Source: Diphasiastrum complanatum | Lineage: Eukaryota > Streptophyta > Lycopodiopsida > Lycopodiales > Lycopodiaceae | Reading direction: 5' to 3' | Assembly (NCBI GenBank): GCA_029204225.1 | Contig: CM055100.1 | Coordinates: 55,113,597 to 55,177,596, forward strand | DNA length: 64,000 bases | Shown here: positions 1 to 10,963 of the stretch, one piece after another | Numbering within the stretch: position 1 is the first letter of the stretch | Layout: the number at the start of each line of letters is the position of its first letter | Program-made: the position numbers and the translations under genes | The notes under the pieces: model-generated | The model's input: the letters and a program-made list of their open reading frames with translations, nothing else | Databases searched by the model: none | Told to the model about the DNA's origin: nothing

Positions 1-1
1 A

Positions 2-2140
2 GAAGCAGGGCTAGAATCAGATATCTTTGTGGCAACTGCCCTAGTTGACATGTATTCAAAATGTGGATGTCTTGTGCTTGCTCAGAATGTCTTTGATAAA
101 ATGCCTGAACGGAATTTGGTCTCCTGGAATGCTATGATTGCAGGTCATGTTAAGCATGGGAGTAGGATTGAAGAGGCTTTGAATCTTAGCGAGCAGCTCA
201 AGTGTAAGGGTTTAAAAGCTGATGCAGTTACATATGTAAGCCTCGTCGGTGCATGTGCTCGTTTCCAAACACTGGATCGAGGAAAGCAGGTACATGCCGA
301 AATTCTGGCTGCTGGTTTGGAATCTAATATATTTGTTGGGACAGCTCTCATTGACATGTACTCAAAATGTGGAAGTTTACTTGATGCACGACAAGTCTTT
401 GACAGGATGCCAATGAGAAATGTTGTGGCATGGAATGCGATGATCGCAGGATATGCAAAGCATGGAGATGGTAATGAAGCTCTTAAACTGTTCCAATGTA
501 TGAAATATGGAGGTGTAAGGCCTGACGGAGTGACCTTTGTTGAAGTTCTTTGTGCATGTAGTCGCCTGGCTGCTTTAGAGCAAGGTAGACAAGTGCATTC
601 TGACATCATTAAAGGGGGGTATCATACGGATATCTTTGTGGGAACAGCTCTGGTAGACATGTATGCAAAATGTGGAAGCTTGGCACAGGCTAACAAGGTT
701 CTCCATCAAATGACTGTCCGCAATGTGATTTCTTGGAATGCTCTCTTGGCTGGATATACGAAACTTGGGAAGCACAATGAAGTACTCGAACTCTTCTGGA
801 AAATGAAACTTGAAAATATTGTTCCAGATGAAGTCACTTTTTCCTGCATACTCAATGCCTGCAATTCTCATGAGGCACTTGAAGCAGGAAAGCAGATTCA
901 TGCAGAAATTATTGAACGTGGGCTCCATTCAGATGTCTTCATGGGGAATGCTCTTATTAACATGTACTCAAATTGTGGGAGTATATTGCAGGCAAGGCGA
1001 GTTTTTGATGGTATGCATACTCCAAATGTTGTTTCCTGGACGTCAATGGCCACAGCATATGTCAAGCATGGGGATCCTGCCGAAGCTTTAAGACTTTGCA
1101 AGGAAATGCAGGAAGATGGACTGAAGCCAGATGAGATGACCTTTGTGTGTATGTTGGATGCATGCACCAAGCTTGGTGCTCTAGAAATGGGAATGCAGAT
1201 CCACTCTGACATTATTGAAGCTGGATTTGAATCAAATGTTTTTATTGGGACATCTCTTATTAACATGTATGGGAAATGTGGGAGCTTTGCACATGCAATT
1301 CAAACCTTTGACTTCATTCCAACAAGGAATACAATTACCTGGAATGCAGTTATTAGTATGTATTCAAAACATGGGAGGAGCATGGAAGCTCTAGCAGTTT
1401 TCAAGAAAATGAAGCAGGAAGGCTTTAAACCAGATGGGGTGACTTTCGTTTGCATTCTCAATGCATGTGCCTCTCTTACTGCCTTAGAACAAGGGCAACA
1501 GGTACATGTAGATATTGTTGAAGCAGGGTATGAGTCTGATATCTTTGTGGGGAATGCTCTTATAGACATGTATGCAAAATGCGGAGATATAGAGCAAGCA
1601 TTTTGGGTTTTTAACCAAATGCCAGAGAAAAATATCATATCCTGGAATGCAATAATTGCGGGTTTCTGTATACATGCTCATAGTGCAGAAGCACTACGAT
1701 TATTCAGGAAAATGCAGGAACAGCAATTAAAGCCAGACAAAATCACATTTGTCAGTCTTCTGTCACTCTGCAGCCATTTGGGATTAGTGGAGCGAGGTCG
1801 TGGCTTATTTGATTCCATGATTCGAGATTATGGACTTGAACCCAGTTCAGAGCATTATGGTTGTCTAACTGATCTTCTTGGCCGAGCAGGCCTCCTCAAA
1901 GAGGCTGAGCATTTTATTGCTGAAATGCCAATTCCGCCCCACATTTCAAACTGGATGTCATTACTTGGTGCATGCAGAATCCACACAAACTTGGAGTTAG
2001 CAGAGTCTACTGCTAGAAATATTCTTAAGCTGGAACCACGAAATTCAGCAGCATGTGTGTTGATGTCCAACATATATGCTATGTCTGGAAAATGGGATAA
2101 AGTAATGGAATGGAGAGAAATGATGAAGGAGAAGGAATGA
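2..2140 (+). CDS. PLS-class pentatricopeptide repeat protein, 3' part of gene, E motif truncated by frameshift
   Basis: The frame is open from base 2, so the gene begins left of the window. The codon at 29 is GTG, an internal valine, not a start. About 700 residues are visible. They are successive P-L-S triplets of roughly 100 residues, each with variants of NALIDMYSKCG, VFDxMPxRNVVSWNAMIAGY, GxxPDxVTFVxxLxACS and ALExGxQVHxxI. They end in a typical E region (HYGCLTDLLGRAGLL, then NWMSLLGACRIH). PPR proteins of this class bind organellar RNA and act in C-to-U editing, splicing or RNA stability in mitochondria or plastids. No targeting peptide can be seen because the N terminus is missing. The frame stops at TGA 2138-2140, in the middle of the E motif, because of an apparent one-base deletion (see next entry). 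The gene is therefore either a recent pseudogene or a short protein dependent on a partner for the DYW function. Confidence 0.9.
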   Translation, partial: EAGLESDIFVATALVDMYSKCGCLVLAQNVFDKMPERNLVSWNAMIAGHVKHGSRIEEALNLSEQLKCKGLKADAVTYVSLVGACARFQTLDRGKQVHAEILAAGLESNIFVGTALIDMYSKCGSLLDARQVFDRMPMRNVVAWNAMIAGYAKHGDGNEALKLFQCMKYGGVRPDGVTFVEVLCACSRLAALEQGRQVHSDIIKGGYHTDIFVGTALVDMYAKCGSLAQANKVLHQMTVRNVISWNALLAGYTKLGKHNEVLELFWKMKLENIVPDEVTFSCILNACNSHEALEAGKQIHAEIIERGLHSDVFMGNALINMYSNCGSILQARRVFDGMHTPNVVSWTSMATAYVKHGDPAEALRLCKEMQEDGLKPDEMTFVCMLDACTKLGALEMGMQIHSDIIEAGFESNVFIGTSLINMYGKCGSFAHAIQTFDFIPTRNTITWNAVISMYSKHGRSMEALAVFKKMKQEGFKPDGVTFVCILNACASLTALEQGQQVHVDIVEAGYESDIFVGNALIDMYAKCGDIEQAFWVFNQMPEKNIISWNAIIAGFCIHAHSAEALRLFRKMQEQQLKPDKITFVSLLSLCSHLGLVERGRGLFDSMIRDYGLEPSSEHYGCLTDLLGRAGLLKEAEHFIAEMPIPPHISNWMSLLGACRIHTNLELAESTARNILKLEPRNSAACVLMSNIYAMSGKWDKVMEWREMMKEKE

Positions 2141-2208
2141 AAAAGGAGGCAGGGTGCTGCTGGATCGAGGTTGATGGTCAACGACATGAATTCGTTGCAA
2201 ATGACTAG
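2137..2208 (+). pseudogene. Out-of-frame continuation of the PPR E/E+ region
   Basis: One base out of frame with the PPR gene, positions 2137-2208 read MKKEAGCCWIEVDG followed by QRHEFVAND. This is the conserved block that normally follows the E motif (KKEAGCSWIEV-type). Restoring the frame needs one extra base near 2135. The restored frame then meets TAG at 2206-2208 where a Gln or Arg codon is usual, followed by SHLQIQF-like decay. No DYW deaminase signature (HxE, CxxC) follows. Confidence 0.85.
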
Positions 2209-2927
2209 TCTCATTTGCAGATTCAATTTATTGGTTAATAAATACAGATGTGGATTAGTAGATGCTTGCAAATATAACTGAAATTGGATGTTTTAATAGA
2301 TAGCTCACAATTCCCTGGCTACACGAGCTGGAAGTAAATTGAAATATTTAAACTTTTTACGAGATTAAGCCCAAAACTTAGATCTTACTAAACATGCAAG
2401 CTACAATTTTGATGAATGCTCATAAAATTACTATCTAGGAAAGGTCAAAATCATACCTATCAAATCTACTAACGGTTTAAATTGTGTACCTTAACCATTT
2501 GATTGAGGTAAGAGAATATTAACCTAACCTAAAGAGAAAGGTCAGCATGAGGTCTTCATTTACTCTTCTTAAGACAGCCCCACAAAGCAACCATTAAGGC
2601 CATTCCAAAAATTATTAATCTTCCAGAGCCTTCAAGTCCATAAGTCTTATGGATTGTAATAGGATAATTTAAAACCAAAAAAACAATTGGAGATCCGTAT
2701 TATTGGCAGCCCTTTCAATTCTCTGATGTGTAGATAATACTTTCAGCTAAGTTTCTCATGTTGCTTTTGGATGGCCTGGAGGGAGACTTCAGCAGCAGTA
2801 GCTATTTGATTTATCAAGTTTTTCAATCAATATTGGCAAGCTATTAAGTTTCTTCATGATGGCTTTTACCATATCCAACTGTTAGAATCTTTCACAACAG
2901 AAGTTGGTTCAGAGAAATAGGCTGAAC
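2209..2927. other. Intergenic, nothing recognised
   Basis: AT-rich sequence with no convincing reading frame, repeat or RNA signature. It presumably holds the 3' flank of the PPR locus. Confidence 0.5.
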
Positions 2928-2935
2928 AGTACAAG

Positions 2936-3444
2936 CATAGAACTCACAGTTCTCAGAATCGTGGGTCCTGTGAACCGTGGGGTGAACTGTACCACAGTTC
3001 ATGAACCATGGTATGGTTCCTCTATTTAATTAATTAATTAACTAATTAATTTCCAAATTCACAGATTTCACAGATGATTTCATAGATTTCACAGGTAACA
3101 CATTTGACAAATTTTACATGATGTACAGATGATTTGACATATGATACAGATGATTTGACAGATGTGAAATCATCACTGATTTCACATGATGTACAGATGA
3201 TTTGACAGATGATACAGATGATTTCACAGATGATACAGATGATTGACAGATTTCACAGATTTGTTTGGCCCTTTTTTTGCATATTTTTTTGGGGGGGGAA
3301 ACTAAAAAAAAAATTAATTAATTAATTAATTAATCAATATCAGTACGGTTCACCACGGTTCTGGGCAAAAAAATTTAAGAGCCGTACCGTTCACTGTACG
3401 GTTCTCAGAACCGTGGTGAAGGATAACGGTTCATTAATTCTATG
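2936..3444. mobile_element. hAT-like non-autonomous element (MITE), 509 bp, with 8-bp target duplication
   Basis: The 8-mer AGTACAAG occurs directly at 2928-2935 and 3445-3452. Between the copies, the ends are short inverted repeats (CATAGAACTCA left, CATAGAATTAA as the reverse complement of the right end). Sub-terminal sequence on both sides is built from AACCGT/GGTTC-type motifs in both orientations. An 8-bp duplication is the hallmark of the hAT superfamily. The interior carries TTAA-rich runs near both ends (about 3022-3053 and 3307-3335) and a degenerate array of ACAGATGATTT-like units at about 3060-3265. There is no coding capacity. Confidence 0.85.
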
Positions 3445-3490
3445 AGTACAAGTTTGGACCATTTTTGTAGATATAGAAGTTCGTTCATAA

Positions 3491-3570
3491 TAATTTTCAG
3501 ATATAAGTTATTTATATGGCATAAGACATATAATTTTCAGATATAAGTTATTTACATGGCATAAGACAAA
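3491..3570. repeat. Two-copy 40-bp tandem duplication
   Basis: The 40-bp unit starting TAATTTTCAGATATAAGTTA at 3491 is repeated almost exactly from 3531. Confidence 0.9.
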
Positions 3571-3650
3571 TTAGAATGATATAATACTGCTTTGAATTTT
3601 CATGTAAAATGAAAAGACAGTTAGAACTTAAAAGACGTATTTGGTAGCAT

Positions 3651-3710
3651 CTGATATTGTGATAGTGAATCTAGTATTGTGATGGTGAATCCGGTATTGT
3701 GATAATATGG
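3651..3710. repeat. Three-copy 20-bp tandem repeat
   Basis: Units of about 20 bp built on TATTGTGAT(A/G)GTGAAT start at 3651, 3671 and 3691; the third diverges at its end. Confidence 0.85.
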
Positions 3711-4939
3711 ATCACGTTTTCAGCTTGTAGAGGTGGTAAATGGAAATCTGAATGTTGTAGTGATCCAAAGCAGGTTTCCAGTATATAAGGCTCATCTTGT
3801 TGGCCTTGCTTATTACAGTGAGGGGGTTTGAGATTGTAGGTGAAAGTTACGGCAGTTTAGAAGAAAAAAGGTTTTGAAATCAAAAAATCCTTGACCAAAA
3901 GATAAAGTCCTTATCTAAGGGTCGAGTCCAACCCTTAAGCTTTGACAAAGGATCTCCGATTGTTAAGAGAAAACAACTTAGTTTCATTCAAGTGGTCATT
4001 CATTTAAAGCCCCTCTTTTACACTTGGGTGATTGGTATTGAAGATTAGAGCTGCCACTGTCCCTGCCTTACAGATTTTACTTGGAAATAGGACCTAGCAT
4101 GCAACAATCACAGGAATAGCAAATGGGTCACTTATTTCCATTCACGGGTTGTTAGTGTCCTGAACTCATTTGGCAAGCACCATCTTGGGCTGGTTTCACC
4201 GTGCTGCCAGGGAGAGAGTTGCATGGATTTATGCTCTCAGAGAGAGAGTCCCTTATGGATGGTTTCTGGATAAAAGGCCAGGCCCTTAGAAAGGAATGGG
4301 GGCTCGAGGTCTGCTGGCAGCCAGAGGAAGCACACAGTTTAAGATGGTTGTGCCTATTATCAATGGGATCAATCAGGCTCCTACAATGGGGATCTTCCCT
4401 ACCATATGCATGGGCTTTGGCTGATTCAGAAGCCAGCTTTGCTATTCTCTATTTAAGCAAAGAAACACCGATTGGCAATCATGTGTCAGGGGTGCAACTT
4501 TAGTTTTCTTCAAAATGTTTGTTGGCGGATTCACTTATTGGAGAAGAGTGATATGCTGTGTACTGCAGTGTTGTAGCAGTAAGTTATCCTCTCTTTAATC
4601 TTCCTGATTCAATTCTTGCTTGTGCTTCAATTTCCTTGCTTGAGATTTTTGGATTACAGGGCTGGCCTTGTTTCCCTGTGATTGCCAGAGGCTTGTTCAT
4701 GGATGAAGAGTAAGAGCTAAGAGGAGCCAAGCTATTGCAAAAAACATTCCCGTTTCTGAAGTCTCTTTTCTAGAGAATTGTTGCATCGATTTTGGTGGTA
4801 TAATAACTGGAATCAGAGCCTGATGATGGCCAGAAAGAAGTGTCTGTTTGCTGCAACACTGTCTTGTTCCAGCCTTGGATCACTCAGCATATATGATTTG
4901 AAGCAAATTACATGTCAAAGAGAAGCAAATAAACTCACA
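3711..4939. other. Unassigned; possible decayed LTR with a primer-binding-site-like sequence
   Basis: No recognisable gene. TGGAATCAGAGC at 4808-4819 is one base from TGGTATCAGAGC, the usual initiator-tRNA-Met primer binding site of plant copia elements, so the DNA before it may be a degenerate LTR. No matching second LTR was seen. A 100-codon open frame at 4201-4503 has no recognisable content. Confidence 0.3.
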
Positions 4940-5535
4940 AACATCTAACATTTCTTGAATTATTTCAAATATGTGGATAAAGACAATGAGGATCATGCCT
5001 TTAGCAAACCAAGACACTAATGGTGCAATTGAAGCCTTCCATGCTAAAAAGAAAGGTTGCAGCCTACTTAGAAAAAAAAAACAATGAGAAATAGAAGAGT
5101 TGATTGGTTATTACATGTCTTATTGACTGATGTGGAAAATCATTATGCCTACTTAGATTTTTGTAGAAGTTATGGTTTTCTCACAAACAACACAAGGGAG
5201 AGACTAGTTGAACACGCTTTACTTGGAGCTCGTCAAATTCTCAATTCACATGTCTCTTTTCGTTTGATCCTAATGTACCTTCAACTATCATAAGCATGTC
5301 TTATCCCAACAAGCTGCATTTTGGTATCTAACTCAGCTACTAAATGGGCTGGTTGCACTTATGAATGGGCCCAAAAGGATAACATTTGCAAGCACCAAGT
5401 CAAAGTGCTTCAAATGTTGACAAGAGCCATATTGTGCAACACGTTGACACTCGCTGGAAAACTCAACATGATGGCTACCAATTTTCTATCTTCATTTGAG
5501 AATCACTTATTAGTTAGAGTTGCAGACTAGACAAA
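4940..5535 (+). pseudogene. MULE/FAR1-type transposase remnant with degenerate SWIM zinc finger
   Basis: Three pieces in shifting frames read as one protein. The first (4973-5085) contains MPLANQDTNGAIEAFH. The second (5084-5293) contains RVDWLLHVLLTDVE and NNTRERLVEHALLGARQI. The third (5321-5530) contains CTYEWAQKDNICKHQVKVL. The last is a SWIM finger (CxCx-n-CxH) in which the second cysteine is now Tyr. Such a domain order occurs in plant MULE/FAR1-like transposase relatives. A one-base loss near 5325 and a stop at about 5083 separate the pieces. Confidence 0.65.
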
Positions 5536-5937
5536 ATGTTAGACGACTTGAGGTATAATCTTTGGGGCTTATATGGTTGGCTATGATATGTCAAATCAAG
5601 GCAAACTATCATCATCGTTCCATGAACAAAAATATTGTAATCAAGATGCTCGTAGCGTTGATCGGCTCTCATGCTCGACTCTCAGCTTCTTCCGCTCTCT
5701 TCCTTCTGAGACCTCCTCGGTCATGGGTGAGAGATAACTTGTGTCTTCAGCTTGGCTCGACACTAGAGAATCGACTAACATTATCCACCCCTAATCTGTT
5801 GTAGGACCCACTGCAACACTGGTGATGTCTTCCGCTTGGCACTTGGAAAAGCGTGGATTTTCGTTCGCTTCCGTAAAACCAGGTGCTTATTATCCGCAAA
5901 ATTTATTCCCCAAAACTGGAAGTCTCTCAATTGGCCG
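5536..5937. other. Unassigned spacer
   Basis: Short open frames only, no family recognised. Probably 3' flank of the family X element on the minus strand. Confidence 0.3.
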
Positions 5938-7700
5938 CTACATACCAACCCTCTTGAGCACTTCTTGTGAAACCTGTTCGCCTCGTCGTCGCGCCGTCTG
6001 CTTTTGCTTGCTCATCTTCCGGCCCAGGGCTTCAAAAACTTGGAAGTGGAGCTTACTTCCGAAATTAAGGGGCCCCAGATATTCTCTTATCTTTTTTATG
6101 AAGCCCATTTTCTGCCAGTTTTCCACCATGGTCGCATAGCGTGACGACATGAAGGCCGCTCTGTAGTATAGCACGGCCATCATCTCATGGTCTTCTTCTG
6201 ACTGGAGGGCCGTATTTGGGTTGATCCTAATTGGATCCAATCCTCGATCCCAAAAACACTTTTGCTGCATCAGGAAGGCCATGGATATGCAATATTCAGC
6301 ACTTTCTTGCACGCAGAGATCGGCACTTGACTTGTATTTATGCCCAAAGTCTAGTAACTGTAGCCTCAGATCATCCGGGGAGGTTCTCTCTGTAATTTCC
6401 GGAATGACTGGCCAGTTTACTACCTCCACTCGAGGCTTTTCCACCAGCCATGGGTTTCTGCATTTGATTGGCATGTAGAAGGGATCCACTCGCTTCCATG
6501 TCGATGCCTTCAAATACTTCTGAAGTCGCCTGTTATCCTTCAGGACTTTACTCTGCCATTTGGGCTACAGTTGTAGCGTGGAAATGATCTCGGCCCTGGT
6601 GGAATATTGGCTTTGATCAATGTCTTCTTTGCCTCCCCTCATGTTGGGAGGGTATTTCTTCTCAAACCTCTCTGACTCTCTCATGTCAGCCAGTTTGCCT
6701 TTGGGCCTAGTAGGAGAAGTTGTCCTACGCGGTTGGGATGGCCTTGCCAGATAATCGTCTAGGGACTTGGTGCCCGTATCTTTCTCTTTTGCTCGCTCGC
6801 TTGTCGACGACTCATCTGCACCCGTGTCTGGTCTGGGCAAGAACCTTCTCGTTTCTGGCTGGTCTGCCAAGAAGTCATCATCACCCCCCATGTCTGTGTT
6901 AGTTTCTGGAGGGGATGGAATGATCTGGGGAGAGGGGTGCGGGGGTGAACGGTTTAGGAGGAGGCGGGAGCAATAAGTTATGCGCGGCACCGGGGGAGTG
7001 GAGTTGTTGGAGGAACTCGTCCCGTCGGGCTTTGTAAATGTCAGCTGGACCTTTTGATGGGCCCATTATTTGGCTAGGAGGTGATGAAGAAAGGGGAGAT
7101 GGAAGAATTGGGTAAGTTGAAATGAATGTTTTAGAAAAATTAAATGCGGAGTAGGAGGAAGGGTTAAAGGTGGGAGGGGGTCGGGGAAAGCTCATGGAAG
7201 CAGCATCGGCTCTCTGGCCACCCGATCCTGAGCTACCGTTTGATGGGTGGGTTTGCCCGCCTTGATTTTCTGCACCATCATTCCCATCATCATCCCGCGG
7301 CTTTATTGGTTGAGCACCTGCTTGAGCCTTGCACGCCGTGTCCCGTAGTTGGTTCACCTTGTCCAAGACTTGTTGTAGGGCCTTCATAATGTCTTCCAGC
7401 TGCTTTTGGGACTCCAGGATGATCTTCTCTTGTTTGGCCACAATGTTTTCGAAGTTTCGCTTTTCGGCTTCTCTTTCCTGGATTAGCCTCACATATTTTT
7501 CCATCCGGATGGCTGAGGCCTGTGGGGCCTAGAATTGAATATCCTCGGGCTTGACTAGAGGAGCATCGACTGTCATTGCAATCGATGATCCGTCTCGTAC
7601 TTGGTTGATTTGGACCATCTGGTGCTTCAGTTGTTGCTGGACCTCTTCCAAAGTGGATTTTTGCCCGACCATCACGGATCTGCTTTCTACTGCCTCTTCT
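5938..7700 (-). pseudogene. Family X copy 1: coiled-coil, proline-rich, FDPNK/YYRA-domain protein, broken
   Basis: Read on the minus strand, the order is as follows. First comes a coiled-coil start (about 7700-7500) with LEEVQQQLKHQM and AMTVDAPLVKPEDI. A second helical, Glu/Lys/Gln-rich segment follows (7504 to about 7330), then a Pro/Ser-rich linker. A frameshift near 6960 leads to an acidic stretch (6990-6565). After a stop at about 6562, the C-terminal domain (6513-5938) has NPNTALQSEEDHEMMAVLYYRAAF and ends in a basic tail. The same domains occur at three other places in this window (20.4-22.8, 22.8-25.5 and 52.4-52.7 kb). Function is unknown. Its repeated, LTR-associated occurrence suggests a gag-like or accessory protein of a retroelement. 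Confidence 0.6.
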
Positions 7701-8003
7701 TCAAAGAATGCTTGATATCAGCCTTTCCAAAACATTAACTTGAGAAGCTTGCTCATAAAGTTCTTCACTAATGCATCCATCATTTGCAACAAATGGCTCA
7801 AGAAAAGAAGAATGCTCTACCATACCAACATTCCGATGCAAACTTGTACTTGTAGAAAGACAATGATCAAACTTTGCATGCCTTTGCTCTTCTACCTTCA
7901 AAGAGGATGAAGTAGAGAGGCGAAAGCATGATGATGAATCCTTTATTCGGTACATCTTTAAAAGTGTTTCCCAAGCACTTTTAGAGGTCTTGCAAAATCT
8001 CAA
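7701..8003 (-). pseudogene. Possible copia gag-like (UBN2-type) fragment
   Basis: The minus-strand frame contains RFCKTSKSAWETLLKMY, which resembles the AKEAWDxLxxxY motif of UBN2-type copia gag proteins. The rest is not recognisable and no zinc knuckle or pol follows. The call rests on one short motif. Confidence 0.3.
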
Positions 8004-8253
8004 GTGATATAAGATAGATATTGTTACTGATAAATCAATGAAAGAGCTTGATCATCACATCGATGCCAAACCTCAACTTGCAACTCCATGAAGAATATTA
8101 TATATTATGATGATTCAATCCAAGCAGTGTCATGATTCAGTATTGTTCTTTGTGGTTTTAGTTCGGTAACTTCGGTTTTATGGTTTATCTTGCTGATATA
8201 ATGGATCCTCATAGATCGGCGCAACTGGTCCCAATGTCATGGACTCCCCCAAA
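8004..8253. other. Unassigned spacer
   Basis: AT-rich, no supported feature. The stop of the family Y remnant lies at its right edge. Confidence 0.3.
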
Positions 8254-9171
8254 TCATAATATCCTCCCCACAATGTCCTTGGCACCTAGGGAGAATTGAT
8301 GATACCACCTGTAAAGTTTTTCTTTATCTTCCTCTGCATCCTCCTCTGCGTCAGTAGCTTCCTCCTCTGTCTCTTTGCCTTTATCGGAGACAATATCTTC
8401 TTCTTCCGTAGAAGTAGAGCCCTTTTGCTTCGGAGAGGTCCTGAGAGAGACAAGAACAACGACCAAAGATTCGTCAACAGTAGAAGGTTTTGCAGCAACA
8501 TCCTCTCCTGTGTCAATAGCTACTTTCGAAACTGCTACTGCATCAATCTCCATGGCAGAAGAACCTGCTGGCTGGTCTCGTGAAATAGAAGCGCCCTGCA
8601 AGAGGCTCGATAGATCAATCTTCATTGTTGCTAGCATCCTTCCTGCCAACACTCCTTGCTCTGTCTGAGTAAGAATGCCGAAATGGTTGCATAAGCGCGA
8701 GATATGTGCTCCCACTGCAACAAACTTCTTATTCTTGATCCAGCACAGAAATGCTTTGTATATAATAGAACCAAAGCATACTAGTTGACCTGCCAGAGCA
8801 TCAATCAGGGAGCTGAAATTCTATGCCAAAATTGTCGCATTAGCATCATTAATAAAGAGTACATGGTTTAAGTACTTGCAAAAAAACTTCATCTGCACAT
8901 CCCTCACCATGGTTATCTTGTACCCTTTGCTAGGTACAAAGCAATTCAACAAAAAATATGTTGACTCATCAATAGCATCCTTTGAAGTGGCATTGGCAGC
9001 CCCATCAGTTGGCAACCCAAGAGCTTCAAAGAATACAACTTCATTTATAGTAAAAGTGATGTTTCGCAAGGTAACCCGGAAATCAGAGTCAACAATTGTG
9101 TGAATAGAGTGAACAAATTCAGTGCTGACCTCTGGCAACACGATTGATGGACCCACTTTCAAATTACTCAA
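8254..9171 (-). pseudogene. Family Y copy 1: putative plant transposon protein domain
   Basis: The first half (9171-8821) has FRVTLRNITFTINEVVFFEALGLP, matching the beta-strand/ALGLP pattern of the plant 'putative transposon protein' domain. After one stop at about 8820 the frame continues with ALAGQLVCFGSIIYKAFL and a block ending ISRLCNHFGI, again typical of that family's second half. An acidic low-complexity tail (EEEATDAEEDAEEDKE) follows, ending at 8254. In other plants such proteins accompany retroelements; their biochemical role is not known to me. A second copy is at 27828-28734. Confidence 0.5.
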
Positions 9172-9517
9172 CCTGCAACGATCTAGTAAAGACTAAATTG
9201 AAGCAAGTCAAATAGATGCATGGATTTTCCAGTTAATCGTGGCACTGGTGCTTGCAGCAAAATCCATTTCAATTGCGAGGGTGGCAGCAGATTGACAGAA
9301 GAGTAATAGCGAGCACTAAAGCAGCGAGCAATGGAAAACAAGAAAGTAAAAAAAAAGTGGAAAGTGAAAATAGAAATTAAAATGTTTAAAAGTGACCCAA
9401 TGGAGAAGATGATTACCTGGCAACATGATTTGTCAATTTTCACTTCATAAATTAAAGCGGTGGCTAAAAAATGATATTTAATTGAATTAAGACCGTTAAA
9501 ATTTAAAAAAATCTTGC
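9172..9517. other. Unassigned spacer, possibly 3' flank of gypsy element 1
   Basis: AT-rich sequence beyond the end of the gypsy integrase frame. I could not match it to sequence right of 11.9 kb, so no LTR is claimed. Confidence 0.3.
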
Positions 9518-10787
9518 CTACACAATCTTCCACATGGTCATAAATATTATGAATGACCTTTTATAACACTTGTACAAATACGCATTTAATAAAGGAGATT
9601 CACGAAATCCAAGAAAAATAAATAATGAATAAAATAATAAATAAGAATCAATTAAATAATTATCAAAATAAGCAAAACAAGAAAAATCCGGAAAGACGAA
9701 ACTTAGAAAAAGAAAAATTCGTGAGTAAGAAAACGAAAAAATTGAGGTAGATCCTCGAAAAGATTCACGAAAGTCCTCTCGATAACCTTCGTCAGGATAA
9801 TATTTCTTTAGTCTGGAACCGTTAATACGCGTTGGCAATAATTCAGCCTCCAATGACTGAAGTTGGACAAAACCATTTTCACATACCTCAATGACCTTGT
9901 ACGGCCCCATCCATCTCATATGTAGCTTTCTTGGGAATTTCTGATGTCGATTGTCATATATCAAAGCATAATCATCAACATTAAGATTAACAGTTTTGAT
10001 ATGAGTGTCATGCTTTTTCTTTTGCTCCTCCTGTATTTTCTCTGTAATCTCCTTCGAATTGTTTTGAGATGGGGATAGTTCTTCAACAGTCAACAACCTT
10101 TCGTTAATACAGTCATCTTCGATTCTTTCTGCTTTTATTCGAAAAGTGGGCACCTCAAATTCAATCGGAAGAATTGGATGCATTCCATATGTAAGGAAAT
10201 AAGGAGTATGTTTTGTTGTGATTTTCACCATATTTCTATATGCCCAGAGCACTGAAGGTAGCTTTTGATCCCAATATGTAGCATGTGCAACAATAATTTT
10301 GTTAAGGATCTTGCATAGTATTCCATTAGCTCTTTCAGTTAATCCATTGGCTTTCGGATTATACGGGATTGTCTTTCTGTGTTTGATCAGAAAAATATGT
10401 CGTCTATAAACGAATTGCATCATTTAGAAAATGAGTACCACGATCACTAACTAACTCAAGAGGACACCCATAATGTGTAATTATAGATTTGAATAGAAAA
10501 GTAGCGACAGTTTTCGCATCGTTTCGTTTCGTCGCTTCCGCTTCAACATTCTTCGTTGCATAATCCATTGCTACCAATATGTATCGACATTTTGGGTGTC
10601 GAGTTACTGGCTTAATTGGTCCAACAAAGTCAATCCCCCACTTTTCAAATGGTGCAAGTGGAATGATTGGCGTCAACGGCCAATTCATGGATTTGTTTGG
10701 TTTACTAGATCTCTGGCATGGATCACAAGATCGGATATAAATGGAAACATCCTTAAACATAGTAGGCCACCAATACTTGGCGGTCAT
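9518..10787 (-). pseudogene. Ty3/gypsy integrase, frameshifted (gypsy element 1)
   Basis: On the minus strand, 10787-10404 holds the zinc-binding end (YWWPTMFKDVSIYIRSCDPCQ), then the catalytic core with FEKWGIDFVGPI (first Asp) and LVSDRGTHFLNDAI (second Asp). A frameshift near 10415 leads to 10423-9518 with NPKANGLTERANGIL (catalytic Glu) and an integrase C-terminal domain (KLHMRWMGPYKVIEV, then RINGSRLKKYYPDE). The zinc-finger segment extends right to about 10890 (IRKVIQALHFKDVGEHF). The three catalytic acids are present, but the frame is broken. Confidence 0.88.
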
Positions 10788-10963
10788 AATCTTAGTAATA
10801 GTGTTCTTTAAAGCAAAATGTTCACCAACATCTTTGAAATGTAAAGCTTGAATAACCTTTCGTATATCTTTAGCTTCAAGACACCTTCTGAGCTAATGAT
10901 CTGCACCAAGCTTATAGAGAACATTAATAATGATGGTATAAGGTGAAATCTTATATTGAAATA

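Noticed and set aside
145-1681. Minus-strand open frames under the PPR gene
   Set aside because: They follow the PPR repeat periodicity in antisense and encode no known domain; shadows of the coding strand.
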